From Spirochaetota bacterium (GTDB lineage: Bacteria > Spirochaetota > UBA4802 > UB4802), in the NCBI GenBank assembly GCA_029907515.1, contig JARYLT010000013.1:1-46563 (forward strand): a stretch of DNA of 46,563 nt, in the 5' to 3' direction. The position numbers were made by a program, and so were the translations under genes. Positions 17,438-26,133 of the stretch are shown piece by piece; within the stretch, counting starts at the first letter, position 1; each line of letters opens with the position of its first letter. The notes under the pieces were generated by a model. The model saw nothing but the letters and a program-made list of their open reading frames with translations, ran no database searches and was not told where the DNA came from.

Positions 17438-18994
17438 ATGCAAAAAAAGGTAATGCTGGGTAATGAAGCTATTGCCCGTGGTGCATATGAAGCCGGGTGT
17501 ATAGTTGCTGCTGCGTATCCCGGTACGCCCAGTACAGAAATCCTGGAAACAATAGCTGCAGAATATCCGGATATTAAAGCACAGTGGTCACCCAACGAAA
17601 AGGTGGCATTAGAGGTTGTAGCGGGTGCTTCGGTTGCCGGTGCCCGTGCAATGGCAGCCATGAAACACGTGGGATTAAATGTAGCAGCTGACCCACTTTT
17701 TACATTTTCATACACCGGGGTCAATGGTGGTTTCGTCATTATTAATGCGGATGACCCCGGAGCATGGAGTTCACAGAATGAGCAGGACAACAGACATTAT
17801 GCCCGTGCTGCAAAATTACCCATGATTGAGCCAACAAGCCCTGAAGAAGCGCGGAAATACACTAAATTAGCGTTTGAATTATCTGAACAGTTTGATCGTC
17901 CAGTTATTGTACGCATTACTACCCGTATTGCTCATTCTCAGGGTATTGTTACTTTAGAAGAACCAAAAAAATCCGAATTAAAACCGTTTGTACGAAATCC
18001 ACAAAAATATGTCATGATACCTGCACATGCCCGCCCACGACATGTTTTTATTGAAGAACAAATGCTGAAGTTGAAAGAATACTCAAATACCAGTGAACTG
18101 AATACTATAGAATGGAATTCTAAAAAGCGCGGGATTATTACCAATGGTGTTGCATACCAGTATGTTAAGGATGTGTGCCCGGATGCGTCTATATTGAAAA
18201 TTGGGGTAGCATGGCCTCTTCCTGATGCAAAAATTCATGAATTTTGTAGCAACGTTGAAGAGCTGTATGTTGTAGAAGAACTTGACCCATTTATTGAAGA
18301 TTATGTCCGTGCATTAGGATACAACCCAATAGGAAAAGAAATAATTCCTATATGTGGAGAGTTAACCCCTGAAATAATTGATATGGCAATTAATAAGAAA
18401 AGGCCAAAAAATGAAATACCGGTATATTCTGGTTCAATACCAGGAAGACCGCCGGCGCTGTGTAAAGGGTGCCCTCATGGCTTTGTATTTGAGGTATTAA
18501 AAAAATTAGATGTTGTTGTTAATGGCGATATTGGTTGCTATACCCTGGCAGTGTTGCCACCATATTCTGCAATGCACACTCAGGGTTGTATGGGTGCAAG
18601 CATTGGTATGCATTTAGGTTTTGAAAAAGCGCGTGGTGATGAAATGGCGCGAAACAGTGTTGCAGTCATTGGCGATTCAACTTTTGTTCATTCAGGAATT
18701 ACACCTTTGATTGATTTAGTCTATAATAAAGGCACAGGTACGGTCATAATACTGGATAACCGTGTAACAGCAATGACAGGCCATCAAGACCATCCAGCTA
18801 CAGGAAGGACGTTAAAAGGCGAAGAAACGCATGAACTGGATTTAGAGCTTTTATGTAAGGCAGTTGGTGTGAAACGAGTACGGAAAATTGACCCTAAAAA
18901 TACTGAAGAATTTGAAAAAGCTGTTCGTGAAGAGATAGCAGCTAAAGAGCCATCAGTGATTATTTCGTTGCGTAAATGTATTTTGACAAAGTAG
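17438..18994 (+). CDS. iorA: Indolepyruvate ferredoxin oxidoreductase, alpha subunit, lacking the ferredoxin domain
   Basis: The protein has about 518 residues. The N-terminal pyrimidine-type domain contains AAYPGTPSTEI. The middle carries PPALCKGCPHG. The TPP/Mg-binding part has NGDIGCYTLA and GDSTFVHSGITPLIDLVYN. IorA with IorB oxidises aryl pyruvates to aryl-acetyl-CoA with reduction of ferredoxin. Classic IorA is about 600-650 residues because a two-cluster ferredoxin module follows the TPP domain. Here the chain stops at SLRKCILTK with no CxxCxxC motif, so the module is absent or supplied by another protein. I chose the ATG at 17438, which follows a GGAG. Confidence 0.92.
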   Translation: MQKKVMLGNEAIARGAYEAGCIVAAAYPGTPSTEILETIAAEYPDIKAQWSPNEKVALEVVAGASVAGARAMAAMKHVGLNVAADPLFTFSYTGVNGGFVIINADDPGAWSSQNEQDNRHYARAAKLPMIEPTSPEEARKYTKLAFELSEQFDRPVIVRITTRIAHSQGIVTLEEPKKSELKPFVRNPQKYVMIPAHARPRHVFIEEQMLKLKEYSNTSELNTIEWNSKKRGIITNGVAYQYVKDVCPDASILKIGVAWPLPDAKIHEFCSNVEELYVVEELDPFIEDYVRALGYNPIGKEIIPICGELTPEIIDMAINKKRPKNEIPVYSGSIPGRPPALCKGCPHGFVFEVLKKLDVVVNGDIGCYTLAVLPPYSAMHTQGCMGASIGMHLGFEKARGDEMARNSVAVIGDSTFVHSGITPLIDLVYNKGTGTVIILDNRVTAMTGHQDHPATGRTLKGEETHELDLELLCKAVGVKRVRKIDPKNTEEFEKAVREEIAAKEPSVIISLRKCILTK

Positions 18995-19007
18995 AGGGTA
19001 GAAAAGT

Positions 19008-19583
19008 ATGAAGAATGTAATTTTTGCAGGAGTTGGGGGACAGGGGGTAATACTTGCAAGTAAAATCTTAATGCAGGTTGCTATGAATGCAGGGTATGAT
19101 GTAAAAGAGTCTGAGGTTCACGGCATGGCACAGCGTGGAGGTAGTGTTGATTGCCATGTCAGATTTGATAAAAAGGTATATTCACCACTTATTGAAAAAG
19201 GAACAGCCGATTTTGTGGTGGCACTTGAGTTGCTCGAAGCAATGAGAAAACTGGACTATCTGTCACCACAGGGGATGCTTATTGTTAACAGGTTTAAAGT
19301 AAACCCTGCCCCTGTGGAAGCAGGGCTTGCAAAATATCCTGATGATATTGAAAGCTGGCTATGCAGCAATGTCCCCCGATGCCATGTGGTTGATACAACG
19401 CAAGCATTAAAAGAAGCTGGCTCAAACAGGGCGCTCAATATTGTAATGCTTGGGGTTTTATCCAATTTTCTTGAATTTGACCAGAAGGCATGGGAAGAAG
19501 CAATACGACAGAGTGTTAAAGAAAAATTTGTAGATATGAACCTGAAAGCTTTTAATTTAGGGAAAAGTATTACTGTGTCCTGA
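19008..19583 (+). CDS. iorB: Indolepyruvate ferredoxin oxidoreductase, beta subunit
   Basis: A 191-residue gamma/beta-type subunit of the 2-oxoacid:ferredoxin oxidoreductase family. It starts with the glycine-rich FAGVGGQGVILASKIL, followed by SEVHGMAQRGGSVDCHVR, both diagnostic. It forms the CoA-binding half of the complex with IorA. The start lies 13 nt after the iorA stop, behind a GAGGG ribosome site. It is the last gene of the paaK operon. Length is normal for IorB. Confidence 0.93.
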   Translation: MKNVIFAGVGGQGVILASKILMQVAMNAGYDVKESEVHGMAQRGGSVDCHVRFDKKVYSPLIEKGTADFVVALELLEAMRKLDYLSPQGMLIVNRFKVNPAPVEAGLAKYPDDIESWLCSNVPRCHVVDTTQALKEAGSNRALNIVMLGVLSNFLEFDQKAWEEAIRQSVKEKFVDMNLKAFNLGKSITVS

Positions 19584-19739
19584 TTTTTATAAATTTAAAG
19601 AAAAGATATTTTGGGGCTTCCTATATCATAATGATCAAGAGGTAATATGCTTCTTTAGCCCCTTAGAGGCTGCTCTGATATTGAAGCTAAGGCTTTAAGT
19701 GAGTTAGTAAATCCTATTGTAAGGGAGGTAAGGCCATTG

Positions 19740-20387
19740 ATGGTATATTCACATTACAATCGGCTTTATAACATTTTTATTATTCTCATTACTTTGTCTA
19801 TATATATTACATGTAGTTCTGGAAGACCTAAAGAACTTCATGAAGATCTACCCAAGTTGAAAACCATCAAAAAAGTAGCTGTGATGGTTAGAATTCCATC
19901 AAGCAGCCCCATTGAGTATGCACGATATACAAAAACAATGCAGGCGATGATTGCTGGTTATAAACATACCAAAGAAATGATTGTTATTTCAGAGGACATA
20001 CCAGCACTTACTGTTTTTCAGTCAAATGATGACAGATTTTTTCAAACATCTCTGGATGGTGAGTTTTTATATTTCAAGGCATCAGGGATTGTGAACTCAT
20101 ATTGCTTTAAGAATAAAACTGAATTGCAATCGTTATTTGAAAAGTATGGATGTGATTTACTGGTAGTCTATGAGCCATATGGAGTAGTATCGTATGGAAT
20201 GGGATTCATAGATTATGATTCAGTCATGGTTATTTTAAATAAAGAATTGAAAATTACATATTTTGATTACAATCATGACCGAAAAGAAACAAATGAATTT
20301 TCCACTGAAGTATTGTGGGATTTTCTGCTGAATGAAATTAATACACGGTGTGTAAATACATTAATTGATCTTGGCTTTATTAAATGA
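19740..20387 (+). CDS. Putative lipoprotein, function unknown
   Basis: The protein has about 215 residues. The N-terminal hydrophobic stretch (about 10-24) ends in IYITCSS, a plausible relaxed lipobox. The remainder is a soluble alpha/beta protein without a motif I recognise. A GGGAGG ribosome site lies about 10 nt before the ATG at 19740; an adjacent TTG is less likely. The 156-bp gap after iorB contains only a weak 6-bp GGGGCT/AGCCCC inverted repeat. The stop falls 5 nt before the 3' end of the convergent tmRNA gene. Confidence 0.68.
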   Translation: MVYSHYNRLYNIFIILITLSIYITCSSGRPKELHEDLPKLKTIKKVAVMVRIPSSSPIEYARYTKTMQAMIAGYKHTKEMIVISEDIPALTVFQSNDDRFFQTSLDGEFLYFKASGIVNSYCFKNKTELQSLFEKYGCDLLVVYEPYGVVSYGMGFIDYDSVMVILNKELKITYFDYNHDRKETNEFSTEVLWDFLLNEINTRCVNTLIDLGFIK

Positions 20388-20392
20388 CTTTT

Positions 20393-20741
20393 TGGAGACG
20401 GCGGGAGTCGAACCCGCGTCCTGCAACACACACCTACAGCCTCTACATGCTTATCCTGTTCGTTTATCTTATCACTGGTTAGGGGAACAGGAACCCGCCT
20501 CAGTGAGCAAATCCTTAAAATTTCGCTATTGAGCCAGGATCAAAACTCAATAACTATCCTCTGTATCTCACGCCTTTATCATCCCCAGAGGAGCGGGATC
20601 GATAAAGACGCCCGCAGGGATTAAGCTGCGAGTGCTAAATCGTTGTTTGCACTTATTTTAACCTGCCAGTTTTTACGAGCCAGCAGAAACTCGGCATGCA
20701 ACTGTAGACACGCCATTGCAGTCGAAACCAAGATCGTCCCC
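20393..20741 (-). ncRNA. ssrA: tmRNA (transfer-messenger RNA)
   Basis: The RNA is about 349 nt. The 5' end GGGGACG pairs with the 3' CGTCTCC to make a 7-bp acceptor stem with one G-U pair. The T-arm near the 3' end includes GGGTTCGA. The tRNA-like 5' part includes GGTTTCGACTGCAATGGCG. It rescues stalled ribosomes by acting as alanyl-tRNA and then as a short mRNA for a degradation tag. The discriminator A is followed by AAAA, so CCA must be added after transcription. A sigma-70-type promoter lies directly upstream. Placement of the ends rests on the acceptor pairing. Confidence 0.95.
20621..20650 (-). other. tmRNA tag reading frame (ANNDLALAA)
   Basis: The resume codon GCA opens a nine-codon frame reading ANNDLALAA and a TAA stop; with the tmRNA-borne alanine the tag is AANNDLALAA. 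The LAA end is the usual ClpXP/ClpAP degron. From memory, leptospire tags have a very similar ANNxLALAA form; I could not check this. Confidence 0.88.
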
Positions 20742-20749
20742 TTTCATAT

Positions 20750-20779
20750 ATAATATACAATAAGATACACAAATGTCAA
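20750..20779 (-). promoter_or_regulatory. Promoter of ssrA
   Basis: On the minus strand TTGACA (20774-20779) is followed after 18 bp by TATTAT (20750-20755). This sits 8 bp before the predicted tmRNA 5' end at 20741. Spacing and position fit a sigma-70-type promoter. Confidence 0.65.
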
Positions 20780-21114
20780 TATTTATTGGGATAATTTTCT
20801 CCCATGTTATACTATTTTGACGTAAAATCATTGATATATCATTTCAAATAGTATAGTGATGACTTTCCAATGATCGTAATAACGGTGATTCTAGTTTGAA
20901 ATTGGGTCAGCAAGTCCATAGAAGTAGTGCTGAGGAAAGTAAATAAAATATTTTTCTAAGGGAAATTCAAAAAACAAGAAAAACCACAATGAAGATTTTA
21001 ATAATTATGTCGATAGTGACCGGTATATGTTGTTTTATTTTAAAATTAGATATTGAAGGAAAAAAGTAGTAGAATATTCTATTGTACTATGATGAATAAG
21101 TGTAATTTTGAAAT
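20780..21114. other. Intergenic region between ssrA and the nifU-like gene
   Basis: No convincing gene lies here. A 26-codon frame at 20989-21069 (MKILIIMSIVTGICC start, hydrophobic) has no ribosome site close to its ATG; it may be chance or a decayed lipoprotein leader. A CACTATCGAC word near 21010 is only a partial match to the recurring AACTATCGC word. Confidence 0.4.
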
Positions 21115-21483
21115 ATGAAAGATGATATTCTGAAAAACCATTTTTTGCATCCATGCAATGTGGGGATAGTGGAAAATTATGATCATAAAATTATTGTCAA
21201 AAGTGATCAATGTAATGATGTGATTACTTTTACAGTAACTATCACACATAATACAATTGATGATATAAAATTTGAAGCGTATGGATGTGGCTATGCGATA
21301 GCAGGTGCATCACTGGTGAGTGATGCTGTTAAAGGCAAAGATATTGATCTGGGGATACGCGATGTGGAAGAAATGCTCAACACAATGACAATTCCCGATT
21401 CTAATCTACGGTGCATACATCTTTCATTGAATGCCATAAAACAATTAAAGGATAACCTAATAGCACATGGACATACAGCTTGA
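21115..21483 (+). CDS. NifU/IscU-like iron-sulfur scaffold domain protein
   Basis: A 122-residue IscU/NifU-N-like protein. It has HPCNVGIVENYD at the start, and three cysteines in the scaffold positions: C33 (QCND, replacing CGD), C58 (YGCGYAIAGAS) and C100 (LRCIHLS). The aspartate two residues after C33 is kept. The usual GNPxCGD is degraded to SDQCND, so it is a divergent member. IscU-type proteins assemble Fe-S clusters or hand them on. No cysteine desulfurase is nearby. Its end overlaps fdhD by 17 bp, so it probably serves formate dehydrogenase or molybdenum-enzyme maturation. Confidence 0.78.
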   Translation: MKDDILKNHFLHPCNVGIVENYDHKIIVKSDQCNDVITFTVTITHNTIDDIKFEAYGCGYAIAGASLVSDAVKGKDIDLGIRDVEEMLNTMTIPDSNLRCIHLSLNAIKQLKDNLIAHGHTA

Positions 21484-22273
21484 AACGGTACAAAATGTAA
21501 AAGCTTTTCAGTATCAGGATAGCGCATTTGAGGAAGTAACTATACCGATAAGTACAGAGTATGGTATTACCATAGCAATCAACGGCAAGCCATTTGTTAC
21601 CATTGCGTGTTCAGGCTCAGAGCTTGTGGAGCTTGCTACAGGGTTTCTGGTTTCAGAAGGTATCATTACCAGTAAAAGTGAAATAGAAGGAATACTGTTT
21701 GATGAAAAAAATTTAACAATGCATGTTACAACAAAAGAAACAGATGCTATTGTTCAGCGTCTTTTTACCATTCGTTCTATAGTCTCAGGCTGTGGGAATG
21801 CATCGCAAAAATTTGAAGGATTAAAAAAATTAACACCACCAGAAGTTTCACCTGAAACCATTATACAAATTGGGAAACAGTTTTATCAAACATCAGAATT
21901 ACATAAGCTTACCCATGGTGTTCATAGTGCGGGTTTGTACAAAACTACTGGCGAATGTATTGCCTTTTATGATGAAATAGGAAGGCACAGTGCAATTGAT
22001 AAGCTGGTGGGGTATGCAGTATATAATGATATTCCACTCAATGACAAAATAGTGTATTCAACTGGAAGAATATCCGGTGAGATTATTCAGAAAGCCATTG
22101 TATCAGGATTCCCCATTATTGCAACCAAAGGCTCACCTACATCACTGGCAATACAACTTGCAAATGAGTACAATGTAATGTTGATAGCAAAGGTGAGAGT
22201 AAACCGTTTTAGTGTGTTTACAACGTCGATTGATCTTAAATCAGTATTTGGTGTGGGATTAACGCTCAGATAA
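21467..22273 (+). CDS. fdhD: Formate dehydrogenase accessory sulfurtransferase FdhD
   Basis: A 268-residue FdhD protein. It carries ELATGFLVSEGII, TIRSIVSGCGNAS, THGVHSAGLY, AFYDEIGRHSAIDKLVG and GRISGEIIQKAI, all family blocks. FdhD transfers sulfur from a cysteine desulfurase to the molybdenum or tungsten cofactor of formate dehydrogenase. The catalytic loop usually reads CxxC; here only the second cysteine (C109) remains and the first position is valine. It overlaps the NifU-like gene. No formate dehydrogenase is in the window. Confidence 0.92.
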   Translation: MDIQLETVQNVKAFQYQDSAFEEVTIPISTEYGITIAINGKPFVTIACSGSELVELATGFLVSEGIITSKSEIEGILFDEKNLTMHVTTKETDAIVQRLFTIRSIVSGCGNASQKFEGLKKLTPPEVSPETIIQIGKQFYQTSELHKLTHGVHSAGLYKTTGECIAFYDEIGRHSAIDKLVGYAVYNDIPLNDKIVYSTGRISGEIIQKAIVSGFPIIATKGSPTSLAIQLANEYNVMLIAKVRVNRFSVFTTSIDLKSVFGVGLTLR

Positions 22274-22289
22274 TTATTAAGGAAACATG

Positions 22290-22889
22290 ATGGATAACCT
22301 TTACCGAAAAGCATTAACATTATCATATTTTACAGTTGGGTATAATATATTAGAAGGTGTAGCCTCTGTTATTGCGGGTGCTTTTGCCGGAAGTATTGCT
22401 CTGGTTGGTTTTGGGCTTGATAGCTTTGTTGAGTCACTATCGGGCATAATCATGATATGGCGTTTTAGAAAACATGGCATTGTTTCACTGGAAGAGGAAG
22501 AGGAAATTGAACACAGAGCGCTGAAACTTGTGGGTTATACTTTTTTCATTTTAACAGCGTATATACTCTATGAGTCGGTAACAAAATTATATTATGTAGA
22601 AATTCCCGATACAAGCCTGGTTGGGATTATTATTGCCGTGCTATCAATTATTATTATGCCGATTCTCTACATTAAAAAGGTGCAGGTAGGGAAGACAATA
22701 GGCAGTAAAAGTCTGCTTTCGGATGCAAAAGAAACGTTGGCCTGCACATTTCTTTCATTTGCGCTACTTTCAGGTCTGGGACTTAATTACCTGTGGGGCC
22801 TGTGGCAGGCTGACCCCATTGTTGGAATTATTGTAGCACTGTATTTAGTAAAAGAGGGCAGGGAGATAGTTACCGGTGAAGAGGATTAA
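22290..22889 (+). CDS. Cation-diffusion-facilitator-like membrane protein, transmembrane domain only
   Basis: The protein has about 199 residues with five to six membrane helices. It resembles the transmembrane domain of CDF transporters: GFGLDSFVESLSG stands where CDF proteins carry their first metal-binding pair. A SDAKETLAC segment with an aspartate and LWQADPIVGIIVALYLVKEG follow. The cytoplasmic C-terminal domain of typical CDF proteins is absent. Substrate is unknown; a divalent metal is likely. I prefer the second of two adjacent ATGs, which is 6 nt after AAGGA. It follows fdhD by 16 nt and is probably cotranscribed, so metal supply to the molybdoenzyme or Fe-S system is possible. Confidence 0.78.
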   Translation: MDNLYRKALTLSYFTVGYNILEGVASVIAGAFAGSIALVGFGLDSFVESLSGIIMIWRFRKHGIVSLEEEEEIEHRALKLVGYTFFILTAYILYESVTKLYYVEIPDTSLVGIIIAVLSIIIMPILYIKKVQVGKTIGSKSLLSDAKETLACTFLSFALLSGLGLNYLWGLWQADPIVGIIVALYLVKEGREIVTGEED

Positions 22890-22892
22890 TAG

Positions 22893-22921
22893 TTGAAAAA
22901 AGCTTGTTATTTTTATATATT
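22893..22921 (+). promoter_or_regulatory. Putative promoter of purA
   Basis: TTGAAA at 22893-22898, a 17-bp spacer and TATATT at 22916-22921, about 60 bp before the purA start. Good spacing, moderate match. Confidence 0.45.
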
Positions 22922-22956
22922 CATGTAGCGTGGCAGGGTTGGCGTTACAATTATAA

Positions 22957-24249
<1,293 letters not shown>

Positions 24250-24253
24250 TTTT

Positions 24254-24691
24254 ATGAACAAAGAGCAGTTGATAGAATTATTAAAAGAATTTTTTACCAG
24301 GCATGAACACATGTGGCCGGTATCAATGGCTTTTTTGTACGGTTCATGGGCACATGATATGCAGAGAAATGATTCTGACATAGATATTGCAGTTATGTTT
24401 AAAGAGAATAACCCCAATGAAATTTTTGACTATATTAATGCAATTTCATTATCACTAAGTGATCATTTACATCGAGATGTTAACATTTTATATATAGATG
24501 ATGACATTTCAAAGCCCATGCTGCATTATAATGCTATTGTTAAGGGAGAAGTTTTGTATTTTGATGATTTCACTCACTATGTTGATGTATTGCTTAAAGC
24601 TCTGGAACAGATGGAAGATTTTAGCATGTTTGGATTATCCTGGCAAAAGCAAATTGCAGAAAAAAACTTAAAGGATTTAACTAATGCCTGA
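24254..24691 (+). CDS. MNT-type nucleotidyltransferase-fold protein
   Basis: A 145-residue protein with the minimal nucleotidyltransferase signature YGSWAHDMQRNDSDIDIAV: GS at 30-31 and the metal-binding pair D42 and D44. MNT proteins often pair with a HEPN toxin and act as antitoxins, in some systems by AMPylating the toxin. Here no HEPN gene follows, only a short in-frame remnant. It begins 4 nt after purA and probably shares its transcript. Whether it still has a partner elsewhere cannot be seen. Confidence 0.8.
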   Translation: MNKEQLIELLKEFFTRHEHMWPVSMAFLYGSWAHDMQRNDSDIDIAVMFKENNPNEIFDYINAISLSLSDHLHRDVNILYIDDDISKPMLHYNAIVKGEVLYFDDFTHYVDVLLKALEQMEDFSMFGLSWQKQIAEKNLKDLTNA

Positions 24692-24740
24692 GTTCAGTTA
24701 TGCAAAAGGAAGAATACTGGAATCAACAGCATCTGTTTAG
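24684..24740 (+). pseudogene. Possible remnant start of a gene following the MNT protein
   Basis: An 18-codon frame (MPEFSYAKGRILESTASV) opens at an ATG overlapping the MNT stop by 8 bp, as toxin-antitoxin partners commonly do, and then stops at TAG. It could be the 5' stub of a lost HEPN-type partner. It could equally be chance. No continuation in another frame was recognised in the 21 bp before the convergent radical SAM gene. Confidence 0.25.
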
Positions 24741-24761
24741 TGAGCTATAGAGTATCCTAAT

Positions 24762-25883
24762 CTATATAAAACTCTTTAAAATTTCCATCACCGCTTTGTC
24801 AATGTTGCCGTATTGATGTTTGATAGAATAATACAGCTGATCCACTTTGAAGTTTGGATAATAATCCTTTAAATATCGATATAGGCCCACTCTACGGCCA
24901 ACAATAAATTTTTCCTGATCTTCCTGTGGCATTGAAAGAAATTCGTCTATAGTTGCAAGCATGGTTGCTTTATCGTGAGGAAATGTTCCTTCTACATCTT
25001 CAAGTAAATTCATCATGTGGTCACTTGTCAGTGTGCTGCTGATGCCGTTACAATGTTCTATAAAGAGTCGTATTTCCTGTACTTTTTCAACTTCGGACAA
25101 TGGTGTCCATGTTCCTTGTTCCATCATTTCATACAGTGGTGTTCCCGGGATAGGCACGGTGCTGCGAAGTCTAACAAAGGTTGGATTTACATTATTTATA
25201 ACAAGGGCACTCTGAAGGGCGTTTTCTTCCATATGCTCTTTGCCGCCCAATCCTGGCATGTAGTAGTATGATACATCAAAGTTAGCTTCAACAGCCTTTT
25301 GCCCTGCATCAATGAGTTGCTGTTGTGTTGTTCCTTTGTTGACTAGTGCCAGCACGGTGTCAGAGCCTGATTCCATGCCTATATGAAGACGCGTGAGCCC
25401 TGCCTGGCGTATTGCCTTTAAATCATCCAGTGACTTTTTACTGATGGTGCTGGCCCTGGCGTACGATGTAATACGCTCAACGGTTGGGAAACGTTCTTTA
25501 ATGTGATTAAGAATAATACATAAATCGTTGGGCGATAGTATCAGCGAATTAGCATCCTGTAAAAAAACTGACTTCATGCCATACTGCAGCCAGAAGGCAA
25601 CCTGCTCGTAATAATACAGTGGCGTATCATCATTGCCTTTTGCTTTTTGCAATGTGTGCATGGTAATGCCATGAGAAGCTACATCCAGAATGCGCTGTGC
25701 CAGTGTATATATTGCATCAATATCAGCTATGACATCCTGGATAGGCCGCCGTGAAAATTGCTGTCCTTTATATGTATGGCAGAATGCACATTTGTTCCAT
25801 GGGCAATTGCGTGTAACACGAATCAATATGCTGTACGCTTCAGATGGAGGCCTGATGGGACCTAATTCAAATGTGTATGGCAT
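24762..25883 (-). CDS. Radical SAM protein with CX4CX2C motif
   Basis: A 373-residue radical SAM protein. The cluster-binding motif is C27, C32 and C35 in RNCPWNKCAFC, a CX4CX2C spacing rather than the canonical CX3CX2C; it is shared by a group of radical SAM proteins with the CPWNxC sequence. TIM-barrel features follow: FLQDANSL, RLHIGMESGSD and YYMPGLGGKEH. The C-terminal about 80 residues are helical. The reaction is unknown. An AGGAG lies before the ATG. It carries one ACTATCGC word. It is transcribed alone, convergent with the purA/MNT operon. Confidence 0.85.
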   Translation of the reverse strand: MPYTFELGPIRPPSEAYSILIRVTRNCPWNKCAFCHTYKGQQFSRRPIQDVIADIDAIYTLAQRILDVASHGITMHTLQKAKGNDDTPLYYYEQVAFWLQYGMKSVFLQDANSLILSPNDLCIILNHIKERFPTVERITSYARASTISKKSLDDLKAIRQAGLTRLHIGMESGSDTVLALVNKGTTQQQLIDAGQKAVEANFDVSYYYMPGLGGKEHMEENALQSALVINNVNPTFVRLRSTVPIPGTPLYEMMEQGTWTPLSEVEKVQEIRLFIEHCNGISSTLTSDHMMNLLEDVEGTFPHDKATMLATIDEFLSMPQEDQEKFIVGRRVGLYRYLKDYYPNFKVDQLYYSIKHQYGNIDKAVMEILKSFI

Positions 25884-26054
25884 GGCAATTTCTCCTGCTG
25901 GATTAATTAGTATATCAAAGAAAGAAAAAATTTTCCGAGAAATTGAGGGGATGTTGATAGGATTCTATGTTCAATGTTTAATTGATACTTGTAATATTTT
26001 ACAAAAAATTTGTTGAAAAGAGTGGTTGCAGGCAAAGAAAAGTATTATTGCAGT

Positions 26055-26063
26055 AACTATCGC
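26055..26063 (+). repeat. AACTATCGC word, intergenic copy upstream of lysS
   Basis: The second intergenic copy of the recurring 9-mer. It is followed immediately by TTGACA (26064-26069), a possible -35 box for lysS, although no good -10 lies at the right distance. With its flank it reads CAGTAACTATCGC, matching the copy at 15473 over 13 bases. Confidence 0.65.
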
Positions 26064-26133
26064 TTGACATAAAAAGATGAAAATATATGGTTTTATAGAT
26101 ATAATACTATTTATTTCCAGGGGATAACAGATA

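Noticed and set aside
19613-19662. GGGGCT/AGCCCC inverted repeat after iorB as a terminator or riboswitch
   Set aside because: It has only 6 bp of pairing with a loop of about 38 nt and no T-run; too weak to call.
20989-21069. A 26-codon hydrophobic frame upstream of the NifU-like gene
   Set aside because: There is no ribosome binding site near the ATG and the frame is too short to support; it is noted only in the intergenic entry.
26064-26069. TTGACA after the AACTATCGC word as a complete lysS promoter
   Set aside because: No acceptable -10 hexamer lies 16-18 bp downstream, so only the possible -35 is mentioned.
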